The notes: a model not told the origin generated them from the sequence alone. DNA of 64,000 nucleotides from Malus domestica (GCF_042453785.1 NC_091664.1:1045001-1109000), one strand, 5' to 3'. Positions 32,950 through 43,696 are shown, numbered from the stretch's first letter. Made by a program: numbers and translations.

Positions 32950-33564
32950 TCAAGGATGATCAGGTGGCACCTCATCACTCGGCGGAGCTCCAGAAAGACG
33001 AAGCACCAAAGATTGATTATCCGGAGCTTCAACACTTGGTGAAGCGCCAGGGGACGAAGGCAGAAGTTGCCGCTGGAGTAACGTCACAAACCTCTGATGA
33101 TCACTCTGAATCCGAACTTCAGACTCCTGCAATTGGTCAAGCTTCCTCTTCATGCTTGTTGAGTAATTAGTTGCAAGCATGTGCAACTCTTTATTCTCGT
33201 GCCTAAGCACCCTGACCTCTTGCCGAAGACTGGCCACCTCAGCCATCAACGACTCAACCTGACGAGATCGAGCAAGAAGGCGTTGGCCCATGTTTGAAAC
33301 TGAACCTGCACATCGGACGCTGTAGGCCAGAGAGTCCTGAACAGCCAGTTCGTCGGACCGCCTGGAAAGCATCCTAGTGTCTCTAGGAGTGAGAAGATTT
33401 CTGGCCACCACCGAAGCAGTTGTATCGTTCATCATCATAGAATCCCCAACTGTAAGAGGACCATTGGGAGATACGAAGGACGGCTGCCAAATGTTGTTTG
33501 AAGAAGATATGTCACTATCTTCCCCGACATTCAAGTTAAGACGACGGTCAGAAGGGCAAGACAT
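32950..33564 (-). CDS. Antisense ORF of the LTR retrotransposon (coiled-coil protein of unknown function)
   Basis: 204 aa from MSCPSDRRLNLNVGEDSD; the frame is open 12 codons further upstream, but the internal Met starts the region that I recall as conserved in similar plant elements. It runs opposite to gag between the gene fragments and the 3' LTR. N-terminal blocks include WQPSFVSPNGPLTVGD and LAVQDSLAYSVRCAGSVSNM. Residues ~105-175 are a strong coiled coil (QVESLMAEVASLRQEVRVLR, HENKELHMLATNYSTSMKRK), and the tail is Pro/Ser-rich. Antisense ORFs at this place are known in Tat-lineage Ty3/gypsy elements. The function is unknown. No stops interrupt it. Confidence 0.7.
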   Translation of the reverse strand: MSCPSDRRLNLNVGEDSDISSSNNIWQPSFVSPNGPLTVGDSMMMNDTTASVVARNLLTPRDTRMLSRRSDELAVQDSLAYSVRCAGSVSNMGQRLLARSRQVESLMAEVASLRQEVRVLRHENKELHMLATNYSTSMKRKLDQLQESEVRIQSDHQRFVTLLQRQLLPSSPGASPSVEAPDNQSLVLRLSGAPPSDEVPPDHP

Positions 33565-33704
33565 TTTTGAAGGTGTGAAGAAAAAGAAGAGGTCGGACAA
33601 GTCAAGTTCTTAGAAGTGCAAGTAGGGAGCTTCTACAGGCAAAAAAATTCAAGTGTGCTTTGGAAAGTGATGCGTGCCTCTCTTTTAAAATCATCACTTT
33701 CAGA

Positions 33705-34000
33705 AATCGAAGAGGCGAGTTCAGAAATCGAAGAGGCAAGCTCAGAGATCGAAGAGACGTCTGCTTTCTCAAAAGCTGGGCTGCTCAGAAACCACGGGCC
33801 GATCTCAGATTTCGAAGAGGCGCCAGTCTTTTTCAGCCTCGTCAGCACCTATCACATGCGCACTCAGCTTTGCGAAAAGCACGGATAATTTGTCGAAGCG
33901 CCAATCTCAGATATCGAAGAGGCGCCAGTCTTTTTCAGCCTCGTCAGCACCTGTCACATGCACACTTAGCTTTGCGGAAATTACGGGCAATTTGTCGAAG
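33705..34000 (+). repeat. Short and ~101-bp direct repeats, retroelement 3' interior
   Basis: TCAGAAATCGAAGAGGCRAG repeats three times from 33709. A longer unit containing TCGAAGAGGCGCCAGTCTTT starts near 33800 and again near 33901. Confidence 0.65.
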
Positions 34001-34239
34001 ATTTCTGATAAAGAAGAAAGCGCGTAGAGCCATAATGATCAATCACTCAATGGTTGCCAACACGAGTGAAAGAATAGTACCTCTACAGGTATTAAAGAAC
34101 TTCCTATAACTGTCCACCTTCACCGTCCATAGCAAGGCAGACCTGCAAAAATGCCTAACCCTTCCTCATTTTCGAGAGTACACTCTCAGCAGAGCCTCTC
34201 GAAATACCCCGTTTTCTTCATCTCCTGGAATACCTCTGC

Positions 34240-35010
34240 AAACAAATGACACCCAAAGCAAAAGTATCTCATATCACCAGGGTAGAAAGCAAGAGTATCT
34301 CATATCATGCTTTCTCCCTGTCCTTTCCTTTGTCCTTGTTCTTACCTGCAAAGACAAGGATAAAGAAAGCAATATGTCGGAACCTCCACTCAAACTCCGG
34401 GCAAGGAACCGACTATCGGGAACCTTTGCCCGGTTGCTTACCTGGCTTTACTCTTGAGTACTCGTCTTCAGTTGCTGATGTACTTCCGAAGAAGATGCCA
34501 TATTTTCCCGGAGAACAGATAAGGCAAGTGAAAATGATACCTTGAAGCATGTGGAGACAACGTGCTGATTTCCTTCAAGATCAAGTCTCCCCTTCCTTGC
34601 ACAATCAACCGACCCAGCAGAAGGAGTCTGAGTTGAATCCAAGAGCTCGAGAAGTTTCAACAAACATATTGGCGGCACCATCGTCGAAGAACAAAGCCTC
34701 GCTGTGCAACGCTGTCAAATCGCCACCACTTCTTCGAAAGCAAGAGTATTTCATATCATGCTTTCTCCCTATCATTTTCTTTGTCCTTGTTTTTTACCTG
34801 CGGGACAAGAAAAAAGAAAGCAATCAGACAGCACTTGGTATCAAACTTCCGATCTGGAATCAACTGCTTGGAACCCTTCCCTGATTGCTTACCTAGCACT
34901 GCTCTCGAAATATCCATTGTTTCAACATCTTATGCTTCTAGAGAAAATACCACATCTGCCTGAAGAACAGATAAGGCAAGGGAAAATGATACATTGAAGC
35001 ATGTAGAGAC
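34240..35010 (+). repeat. ~450-bp imperfect direct duplication in the retroelement
   Basis: Two blocks starting AGCAAGAGTATYTCATATCA (about 34289 and 34739) continue TGCTTTCTCCCT and end GAACAGATAAGGCAAG before GAAAATGATAC (about 34525 and 34983). Non-coding. Confidence 0.6.
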
Positions 35011-35339
35011 AAGCATAACAAAACACGAGTCGATTCATCCGTTACTTCTCCAAAATCAAAAGTATCTCATATCATTAGGGTTGCAATCACTCTGGGTTTG
35101 GCGGACCTGTTTTGACCCTCAAATTCTTGGGTCGACCCGCTAGATGTGGTGAGCTACAAGTGCCGATTTACCACTCTTGAATCAAATCCTTAAAGATTAA
35201 GTCACCAACTGGAAGAAGCGCCCATCACTCTTGAAGATCATACCGTTGACCAAACTGCTCAGGTGTGAATTGGAAAGATTGAACAAAGCAACAAGTCGTC
35301 ACTTTCACCTCGTGCCTGCTTGCAATATGTTCGAGTCAA

Positions 35340-35770
35340 CCTTCAAGAATCAAGCCTCAACGGCCCTTGAAGAAGTTTCCAGCCAAATTCAAGATCAAGC
35401 CTCGACGGCCCTTGAGGAAATCACAAGTCCGATTCAAGATTAAGTGTCTACCACCCTTAAATCAAACCTAGTTCAAGAATAACCTGTGGAAAGTCAACAA
35501 TTGGAGGAAACCAAAAAAGTCATCCGAACCAGTTCAAGATCAAAGCTGTGGAAAGTCAATAAGCGCAACAAAATACGTGCCGATTCACCCACTACCAAAC
35601 CAAAAGATCATCTACCACATGAAGCTCCTTGTGGTCCAATTTCAACCTTCAAGATCAAGCCTCAACGGCCTTTGAAGAAATTTCAAACGAAAGTTCAAGA
35701 ACAAGCCTCAACGGCCCTTGAAAAAAATCACCAACCCAGTTCAAGATCAAGCATCAACGGCCCTTGGATC
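35340..35770 (+). repeat. TTCAAG...CTTGAA hairpin repeat array, also present in the LTRs
   Basis: About six copies of a ~30-bp unit: TTCAAG, ATCAA, GCC, TCAAC or CCGAC, GGC, CCTTGAA. The ends pair, as do GCC and GGC. The same unit occurs four times in each LTR (27150-27340 and the equivalent 3' positions), so the interior array and LTR share it. Confidence 0.75.
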
Positions 35771-35840
35771 AACATCTACAATAAGGGACTTCAAAACGCA
35801 TCTTCTACACGTGACAAGCACATGTATACGACGCGCCTTG

Positions 35841-35850
35841 AAGTGGGGGC
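35841..35850 (+). other. Polypurine-tract candidate
   Basis: AAGTGGGGGC lies 3 nt before the 3' LTR, where plus-strand priming is expected. Confidence 0.5.
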
Positions 35851-35853
35851 ATT

Positions 35854-36555
35854 TGTAGACATCGAAATTTCGGTAAAATAAATGTTGATCAAAAATTAAA
35901 ATTTCAATGTTTATGTGTCACATAAATTTTACACATAGCATGTGACTAAACGAAAAATCAAAATAAATCGGAAAAGTCATCAAACAGGACACGTGTCAAC
36001 ACCTGGCAGAGATGATTTATTCCATCTAATTATTTAAATCCAAAAAAATCAAGTTTTGGAATTCTATAAATAGAAGGCCAAGGCATTCATTTGAAGAACA
36101 CCAATTCATAACCAATTCACTTCATATCAAAACCTTGAAGCTTTGAAACTCAAAAGCTCCCAAGCAAATCCCGAAGGATCAAGAGAGCTCTCTTCGTTCT
36201 TCGTCAAATCCTCATTCAAGATCAAGCCCCAACGGCCCTTGAAGAACTTCCACTGATTCAAGATCAAGCCCCGACGGCCCTTGAAGAAAGTGTTCATCGT
36301 TCATCATTTGTTCATCCCTAGATCAAGCCCCGACGGCCCTTTGGATCCACGACGTCAACAAATATGCACAACTGTTTATCCCAAGATCAAGCCCCGACGG
36401 CCCTTTGGATCAACAACATCAAATCTACCCATTGCAAAGATAGAATCAGAGGCTAAATTTGTAGAAGAGATTGTAACCCCTAAATCATCAATACAAATAT
36501 TATTTTGTACACGTGTTTCTTGTCTCGTTCATCGCAGGAAAATCCCGTGTTCACA
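35854..36555 (+). repeat. 3' LTR
   Basis: 702 bp, TGTAGACATC...GTGTTCACA, same as the 5' LTR except one base noticed at 36364. Followed by GCAGC. Confidence 0.93.
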
Positions 36556-37409
36556 GCAGCTAAGAAAGGAACCCATCTCGGCCTCTGGGTTTTAGAGCCT
36601 GAAGACAAGGCTACTACTTCTCTTCGAAGTTCATGAATCATTGGTGCCAGGCTCGGTCTCTATAATTATATTTGTGCAAATATAAGTACGCCGAACAAGT
36701 ACCAGACTGTATGGACACAAATACTAAAAAAGATAAGTGTCTTGATTGTAAATGTGGTTCTGTCGTCTGAATGCTGAACTCTAAAATGCACTCGTGAATT
36801 TCCAATCATAAAATAAACTCGAATTTCTATGTGCCGAGTGATATAACACCTCACTTCACTGAGAAGGAAAATGAGGTGACCTCTTTCAATAAGGATTCAA
36901 AGACTCTTTAACCAGCTAAACTCGAAGCATTGCTGTTCAAACTAACTGAAGGTACTTCTCGGTCGCCTGATTTTACGGCTCCAATGTTGTTAAGACTAAC
37001 CGAAGGTGTCGCCGGTTGTCAAACATAGTGTTGTTAAAACTAATTGAGGTGTGCTCGACGAGGTTAGAACGGTTAGTGTTTTCTTAAGAGAAATTTCACG
37101 TAGAGCCAGGGTCTGCACATGGCAAATTTGTTTATGTGTTTGGAGAGAACTTTCCATGTTGCACGACCTCTTGTGTTTATAGTGACTGTGTGCTTTAGTA
37201 GCCAACCCGTGTAGTTCCAGTCGAAAGCATAACACTTTTCCTGAGATAGTTATCACAAAAGCCTTTGTCATCATCTCGATATCTGGGAAGGGTTGGCAAT
37301 TGTACTTTCCTTCTATTCAGACTAGATACACTAGTCACTTGATAAGGCTCGTATTTAGATTTGTTGTTAACTTCAAATTTCCATGCACCATGTGCCAGAT
37401 CTTATCACC
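36556..37409. repeat. Probable decayed retrotransposon sequence
   Basis: No intact gene. Repeated phrases such as AACTAACTGAAGGT and GACTAACCGAAGGTGTCGCC resemble LTR-type repeats of Rosaceae as I recall them. A short plus frame directly after the GCAGC (AAKKGTHLGLWVLEPEDKAT) could be a host remnant but is unassigned. Confidence 0.35.
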
Positions 37410-37414
37410 CATTC

Positions 37415-39513
37415 GGACACGCCAGACCTTGATATCCACTGAACACCAGGGTAGGCACGTGTTGGCCGACACCCGAAGGTGACGAAGCCATATTAGGATG
37501 CATGAGAAATAATAAATATAAACAATACTTATAAATTTGAATACAATGATTATGCAATTATAGAATGTGTTCAGAGCATACAACTAATCCTAAACACTAA
37601 AAAGGAATAATATAAAATTGAATGAACAAAGAGATGGGTCTTACACCGAGAGGACTCGAAAATGTCGATGCGGGAGTGCCTTGACACCAGGATTGCACGT
37701 CTCGATTCTAAGTCCTGAGGGAGCGCAAAACAAAACATGAGTGGACCAAATTTATATATAAGTAATACTGAAACAGTTATTCAACAACGTACTAACCCCC
37801 AAAGTTTATGAAAACTCAATAGTATAATATGTAATAGGTTTTCCGAAAACCCTAGCATGCTATAAAACCTTTCATAAAACATATATCATATATAGTGTGC
37901 TAAATAATGGTATCATAATTGCTCGAAGGCAGGACATACGCCCGTAGGCAGAAGCAGATCATTCACCCGTAGGCAGGACATTCGCCCGTAGGCAAGACAT
38001 TGAATAACTACTAAATAATCACATAAAAATATTAAAATAATATATATAGATATCTATCTATCTCAAATCAGAGATCAGTAACTAAAACGTTATATTGTAA
38101 AACCACATTCATAAGTAGGTATATGGTCATCAATCATATATACCACAAAGAACGTAAAGTCGATAAAGCATGATAATATAACATAAGGTGTAAATCTAAT
38201 TTACTCATAAACGTTTCATAAGACGTAACCATTAAATCATCTTTTCATGTATGCATTACTAATAGTAAAATATGCATTTTAGAAGGGATCCCCTCACAGA
38301 TACTTCGTTGTTGAAGAGCCATGCAACTAGCGAAGACGGAAATGCCATAAACCATTGTACCTAAGCACATAAAGGTACCAATTAATAAAACTATATCATA
38401 ATGATTGAATTTCGGGAAACTGACATCATAAATGGATTCAGGACATCGAAAAACATAAAGGGGGACCACGGGTACCCCCACACGCCACCGTACACGCCAT
38501 TTTGGATAACCGGAAAGTTGGCCGGAAAAGTCGATGGCGTTGCCGTGGACGACGGCGAAGGCGTGTGTGCCCTATGCGTGCCCAAGCGCCGATTAGGGGT
38601 CTAGGTATCAACCTGGGTCGGGTCGGATCTGGGCTCGGGTTTGGGCTTAATTTCCAATTAGGTTTAGGGTGAGGGTTCTCTGAGTTGGGCCTCACTGTTG
38701 GGCTTGGGGTACTTGGGTTTGGGCCTAGATTCCTGGGCTGGATTTAGTGATCTAAAGGCCTCGGTTGTATCTCCATCTGGGCTGGGTTAGGCAACCGCCT
38801 AGGCCCAGGTTTGGGCTCGGGCTTTGGCTTTAAGGTTTAGCTCGGAGCTGGCCTAAGGGTTTTTGGGTTTGCACGGCCTAAAGGCCTGGTTTGGGTTTTG
38901 GGTTCGAATTAGCTAGGTTGGATTTGAGGTTTTGGGTCGAGTCTGACCCAATTTCGACGAGGGAGAAGACCAAAGCTTTCCGAGCTCCGATCGACTCTAA
39001 TACTCAACCAAAAAGATGATTAAACCAAGGAAATGAAGCTACGAGTGAGGGAAAGTGAAACATACCATTTCTAAGCCCAACTGTGGCCGGGAAATCCATG
39101 GAACCTCACCAGGGGAAGTGGGTGTGCCCCGCTATTGCTGGTGTCTCTGTACTTCATAGAGAAGGGGAAAGAGAAATGGTAAGGAGTGAGGGTGACGGTT
39201 GAGGGTGGTGTCTTGGTCTTTGGGTTCGAAAGTTGGTAGGTGTGGGTGTGTGGGTATGCGTCTTTGGGGGAGAAAGAGCTGAAGGATCCGAGGGGGAGAT
39301 AGTGAGGGAACTCGGGGAGAATGAGAGAAGAAGGGGGGAGAACTGCCATGTGGTAGCCAAAGAAGATAGGCTGAGGACCAAAAAGCAAGGGTGGACCCCA
39401 CCTGGCACACCAAATAAGACCAACTAGCAATATTTTAAACAAAAATCTCACAACCCAAGTGAAATTACCAAAATATCCCTTTCGTCCCGTAAATTCTGGA
39501 ACGGGTTGTTACA
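37415..39513 (-). mobile_element. 2.1-kb solo LTR, minus orientation
   Basis: Read on the minus strand it starts TGTAACAACCCGTTCCAG, a gypsy-type LTR start, and ends GGTCTGGCGTGTCC. CATTC occurs on both sides (37410-37414 and 39514-39518). The distal end lacks the expected CA, so it is mutated or the boundary is a few bases off. The interior includes a CCCGTAGGCAGGACATTCG minisatellite (37926-38000) and a GC-rich GGGTTTGGGCCT region, with no coding domain. Confidence 0.65.
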
Positions 39514-39518
39514 CATTC

Positions 39519-40166
39519 ACCAGATCATCATCATGATAATTCCAATTTAAACTGGAATATGCCATTGCTAGCAAACCAAAGAATGCGGCATCTCCTTTAT
39601 TTTAGCTCAGATGCATCCATGCATGCAATGCAACTTGCAATTTAATTGCATCAATATTTGCTTGCTTTATCCCATCTTTCTTTCCACTTAAATGCAAACC
39701 GTGCATCAAAGAGTTCAACCTGATCGCATCTCCCATTTTTGCACGCTGTCTTATTCTTAAATCCTGATAAGTAGTAATTTTAAGTGTTGATATGGTCGCG
39801 AACCAACCAAGTTGCACAATGCGTAACCACACATAGTCCTTGTGCAATGCAGCTTCTTTCATTTATTTGACTCTCAGGCTGCAACTATAAGATAATTACC
39901 ATTTTAATAAATTCTTAATAAATGGTAACATCAAATTCACCACACTTTTGTCTAACATCATCTTACCACATTTTTCATATCACATTTGTAGCACCTCATA
40001 CCATATTTAGACCACCTACCTACTACAAATGTGGTAAAAATAGGATTATTCTTAGGGTAGTGCTGGGAAGACTAAATTTATGGACAAAATTTTGAAAACT
40101 AAATGACATGGAGGTTGATGATTGGTTTATTACTCAAGCGTTGATAAACGTGCTCATTTCTATTTA
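39519..40166. other. Intergenic, no gene supported
   Basis: An 86-codon minus frame (39602-39862) has no recognisable motif and no visible splice partners. Otherwise AT-rich. Confidence 0.35.
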
Positions 40167-40540
40167 GGGCTGGTTTGGTATTGCTGTGCTTTGAAAAAAA
40201 GCTGATGTGAGAATAAGCGGTTGTACTGTGAGAATAAGCGGCTGTGAAATAAATCAGCAGAGTGTTTGGTTAACTTTTTTGTAAAAGTGCTTTTGGAAAA
40301 AAAAAACAGTCTAATAGTGGGTCTTTTCATTAAAGAAGCATTGTAGCTCCGTGTGCTTCGAAAAAAAGCCAGTTTTCCAAAGCTGCAAATAGCAGCTTCA
40401 GCTTTTTCCTTTGATTTCAGCTTATTCTTACAGCAGCTTCCAAAATAAGCCCTTTTTTTCAGTTTACCAAACACCTAAAACCCTCACAGCTTTTTTTCAT
40501 GGGTGCTTTTTTTTAAGCACCTCACTCCCAAACTAGGTCT
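40167..40540. mobile_element. hAT-like MITE, copy 2
   Basis: It starts GGGCTGGTTTGGTATTGCTG and ends CACTCCCAAACTAGGTCT. It has the same ends and interior (GAATAAGCGGCTGTGAAATAA, AGCAGCTTCAGCTTTTTC) as the copy at 2326-2670. Confidence 0.65.
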
Positions 40541-40560
40541 TAGTCTCCCAAACATTACCC

Positions 40561-40800
40561 TTATTCTTTTTTTTTTCTTGAATATCTTGGTGGAGTATCC
40601 TTCTTAATCTTGGATGAATGGTGAAAATAATACCAAAATTGGTGTACTAGTATTTCTCTTTCCAATGTTGACAAAGGTCCAAGTTCCGGCTTGATATCTT
40701 TTCTTTTCTCGAGTTCGGCGTCATCTCCGAAAGTGCAAAATCCGGCGTTGGCCAAGGCTGTGTAGAATTGATCAGTAAAAATCTTGCGAGTATCTTAGAT
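40561..40800 (-). pseudogene. TIR-domain relic related to the adjacent TNL gene
   Basis: The minus frame reads IFTDQFYTALANAGFCTFGD then DAELEKRKDIKPEL, matching TFTDHLYTALNNAGFLTFRD and ERGKDIKPGL of the TNL first exon. Homology stops after KPEL and the reading continues into unrelated sequence with stops. The upstream end runs into a 70-bp tandem duplication. It is a fragment of a neighbouring TNL duplicate. Confidence 0.65.
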
Positions 40801-40906
40801 TGCAAACATATTAGAATACATGAAATTAAACTCATTGTTGATCAGTAAAAATCTTGCGAGTATCTTAGATCGCAAACATATTAGAATACATGAAATTAAA
40901 CTCATT
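40768..40906. repeat. Tandem duplication, 2 x 70 bp, at the edge of the TIR relic
   Basis: TTGATCAGTAAAAATCTTGC to AAATTAAACTCATT occurs twice with a 70-bp period and one or two differences. It duplicates the codons for the KIFTD start of the TIR relic. Confidence 0.8.
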
Positions 40907-41047
40907 TTTGAACAATATTAATTGTTTTGACAATGCTACTTGTGTCATATCAATTCAGTTGGTAACCACACATTGAAAGGAAGGAGAGAGTGAGCGAGAA
41001 CATAAGGGTGGATGTATAAATACAGCAAGCTGAAACTGATCATGTAG

Positions 41048-41910
41048 CAGGGCTGACCTCGAGAATTTGGGGGCCCTAGGCGAGTCTTCAAAGTGGGGCC
41101 CTAAAATTCTCGAACCTCCGACTCTTTGTATATTGATATGTAGTAAGAAGAATTCGCTAATTACATAAAAAATCTATTTCTTCATCAAATATCATTAAAA
41201 ATTAATATCAAAAGAAAAAAGATATACTAATTTTACTTAATATTACATGTCACATGTCTTTAGACGCAAATGCACTAAGTGTTTGCAGTCAAGAGTCTAA
41301 GATTGAGTGTGAAGAGCAATAAAACTTGATGATCAAGAGAGTAAAAAACAATAAGACTTGATTGACGATATAATAATTCAACAACGCCAAGTGGTTCTCT
41401 TGTGTTCTTTCTAAAATCAACACACACTAGCGAATCAAATTTTAGAATAACCTAGTTTAACAAACAAATCAACACACACTAGTGAATCAAACGTTAGTGT
41501 GTGCAAAGAGGTTAGTGGTATTTTAAATGTTTCACTTTTTTGGGATGCTCCATTTATATATATAGATATACATATGGAGTAAATCTCACCCTTTCTACAA
41601 TTTTTTTTTTGGTTTGTTTTTGGAGGTTACTTAGAAAAGCAAAAGGAAAAAAAAAAGGATTTGGCCGATTGGGACATTAATTTCATAGATTTGAAAAAAG
41701 CAAAAACTAATGCCTACAAGGTGTTTCAAAATGCCCACCCCAATGAAAACAGAGTGGAACCGTTTCCACTACACCAACGAAATAATTGTGATGTTTCTTA
41801 CATTTTCTTTATTTATATTTTATATACAGGATGTATAAGAAAATTTGGGGCCCCCGGACTTGGGGGCACTAGGCGACCACCTACTCCGGCTACCCTCAGG
41901 GCCGGCCTTG
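41048..41910. mobile_element. hAT-superfamily non-autonomous element at the TNL stop codon
   Basis: The left end CAGGGCTGACC and right-end complement CAAGGCCGGCC form the terminal inverted repeat. An 8-bp duplication TCATGTAG flanks it (41040-41047 and 41911-41918), the hAT signature. The sub-terminal parts carry GGGGGCCCTAGGCGAG and, in reverse, GTCGCCTAGTGCCCCC. It is 863 bp with no transposase. The right copy of the duplication contains the TGA stop of the minus-strand TNL gene. Confidence 0.8.
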
Positions 41911-43696
41911 TCATGTAGGGACTGTGAACTCCACGAACTTTTCTCTCGATTGTTTCGCCAATGGAGAGCAGAAATACCACATAAAAAACAAGAGAACTAA
42001 CAAGACAGCGGCCGTGATGAGCACCTTCCACCCTTTAACGCCGCAGTTATTGCTGCCTGCTGACCTTGTTGCTACAAGTGTTTGATCATCTTGTTGCTCT
42101 TCTTTTGTATCTAAAAAGCATACAAATAACAGAATATCCCCACATGTTAGAGCTTTCAAAATGATAACTTATCAGTAGCGACATTTTGTATTTCCGTTTT
42201 CTCTTTTGAAAAATATTTGGAGTAAAATCAAAAGCTTCACCAAAAACCTCACCTGTATCTTCATCCTGTTTCTCTTCTTCATTGTCTGATGAATATACAC
42301 CGGCAGAGTTATTGCTGCCTGCAACCCTGGTCGCCACAATTGCGCTATCATCCTGTTGCTCTTCTTCAGTATCTAAAAAACACGCAAATAACAGAAAATC
42401 CCCATATGTTTGAATTGAAGTCTTGAAAATGCTAAGTTATCAGTTACGACATTTTATTTCAGTTGTTTCTTTTGAAAATATTCGAAGCAAACTCAGAAGT
42501 GTTGCCAAAACCTCACCAGTATCTTCATCTTTTTTATCTTCTTCGTTGACTGATAAACGTACAAATAATTTATGGAGCATAATTTACCAGCGGTGACAAA
42601 CTGAAGTGTTTATGGAGCATAATAGTATGAGGTTATGCAATTAGTGGCAGGGAAGAAAAATTCTCGAGTATCGCTAATGCTGGATGTATTTTATGCAATA
42701 TTTAATGATGTTGAACACATTCGAACTTTGATATCTAATTTCAAGGGGCTTCTGTATCTCAAGCAGTTAACATCGCTTAGCTATGAACCCGAAGTTTGAA
42801 GGCAGAAAACATCTTGAAAACAAGGAGGGAATGCAAAGATATGTCTGTATAAAGTAAAATTACATCCTCTTGCCATTCTTTGTATAAAAAACATACAAAT
42901 AACATAAAATTTATTGGAAACATTTTTCAAATGAATACGAGCGGACCTGGAAGTGTAATTCATTGCAATACAACAACACAACATACCTGTGTCGTCTTCA
43001 TCAGAGTCCATGATGACGCGATTCAACCAACTACGCCAAGAGAAGTCAAAGCTTTCTTTACTTTCAGCAATTTTTTTAGAGATACCTAGTAAGTATAATC
43101 CTGGACAAATTTCCCACCTGGACAAATCTCCACCGATGACAAAAGGATAATCAGGAAGATCTGCAGTGGTGTTGTGTTGTGTACTCATTTTGTCTTGGTG
43201 CTCTTGCACAAGCTCGACACCGTACTCCTTGAGCTGAAACACATTAGGTCTCATGAGTACTAAAACAAGCACTTCATCTCCACATTGTAATATTGATTCA
43301 TTCTCCATTTTCCAATGGCTCAACCATATGATATCTTCTCCCTCTCCTGGAATACCATAGAGAATTGGGCCATAGATCCACATTAGACCCTTGCTCTTGT
43401 TTCTCACTTTGATCATTATTGGATCAAGTTCATAACATTTGTCAACATCAGAATCAGAGTCAGTAGAACCATTATTAGAATTCTTCTCCTTTGCATAGGT
43501 AGCAAAGATGTTCAGGCCTCGGATTTTGTGATCTGGAAGCAAAGACATGATAAAAGATATTGAGGACATCGTACTTTTATGGCTGAATTGGCCCGGAACC
43601 TCATTCCCAACAAAAAATGTGCTAAATATACCATATTGGTACAATCCCTGTATGCATGGCACGAAAACGGCTATATTAGTCGACTCTATCCAGAGA

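Larger units (their letters stand above)
26775..36555 (+). mobile_element. Non-autonomous gag-only LTR retrotransposon (Ty3/gypsy-like) with captured host gene pieces
   Basis: A complete 9781-bp element: LTRs 26775-27476 and 35854-36555 (702 bp each), target duplication GCAGC at 26770-26774 and 36556-36560, PBS-like and PPT-like sites inside. It encodes a Gag (27544-30201) and an antisense coiled-coil ORF (32950-33564). No protease, reverse transcriptase, RNase H or integrase sequence is seen anywhere inside, so it must depend on an autonomous relative. Between the two ORFs lie fragments resembling ERF4-like, MTHFR and F2KP genes and a 191-bp tandem repeat. By eye the LTRs differ at one base (27285 C, 36364 A), so insertion was recent. 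The Tat-like lineage suggestion comes from Gag style plus the antisense ORF and is inference. Confidence 0.9.

Noticed and set aside
37926..38000. Possible CRISPR-like short repeats (CCCGTAGGCAGGACATTCG)
   Set aside because: Only a few irregular units in a plant LTR, without spacers of constant length; it is a minisatellite.
38438..39451. Several Pro/Ser-rich frames on both strands
   Set aside because: They lie in a GC-rich part of a solo LTR and overlap in different frames without any domain.
39602..39862. 86-aa minus frame
   Set aside because: No motif, no splice context and no neighbour support.
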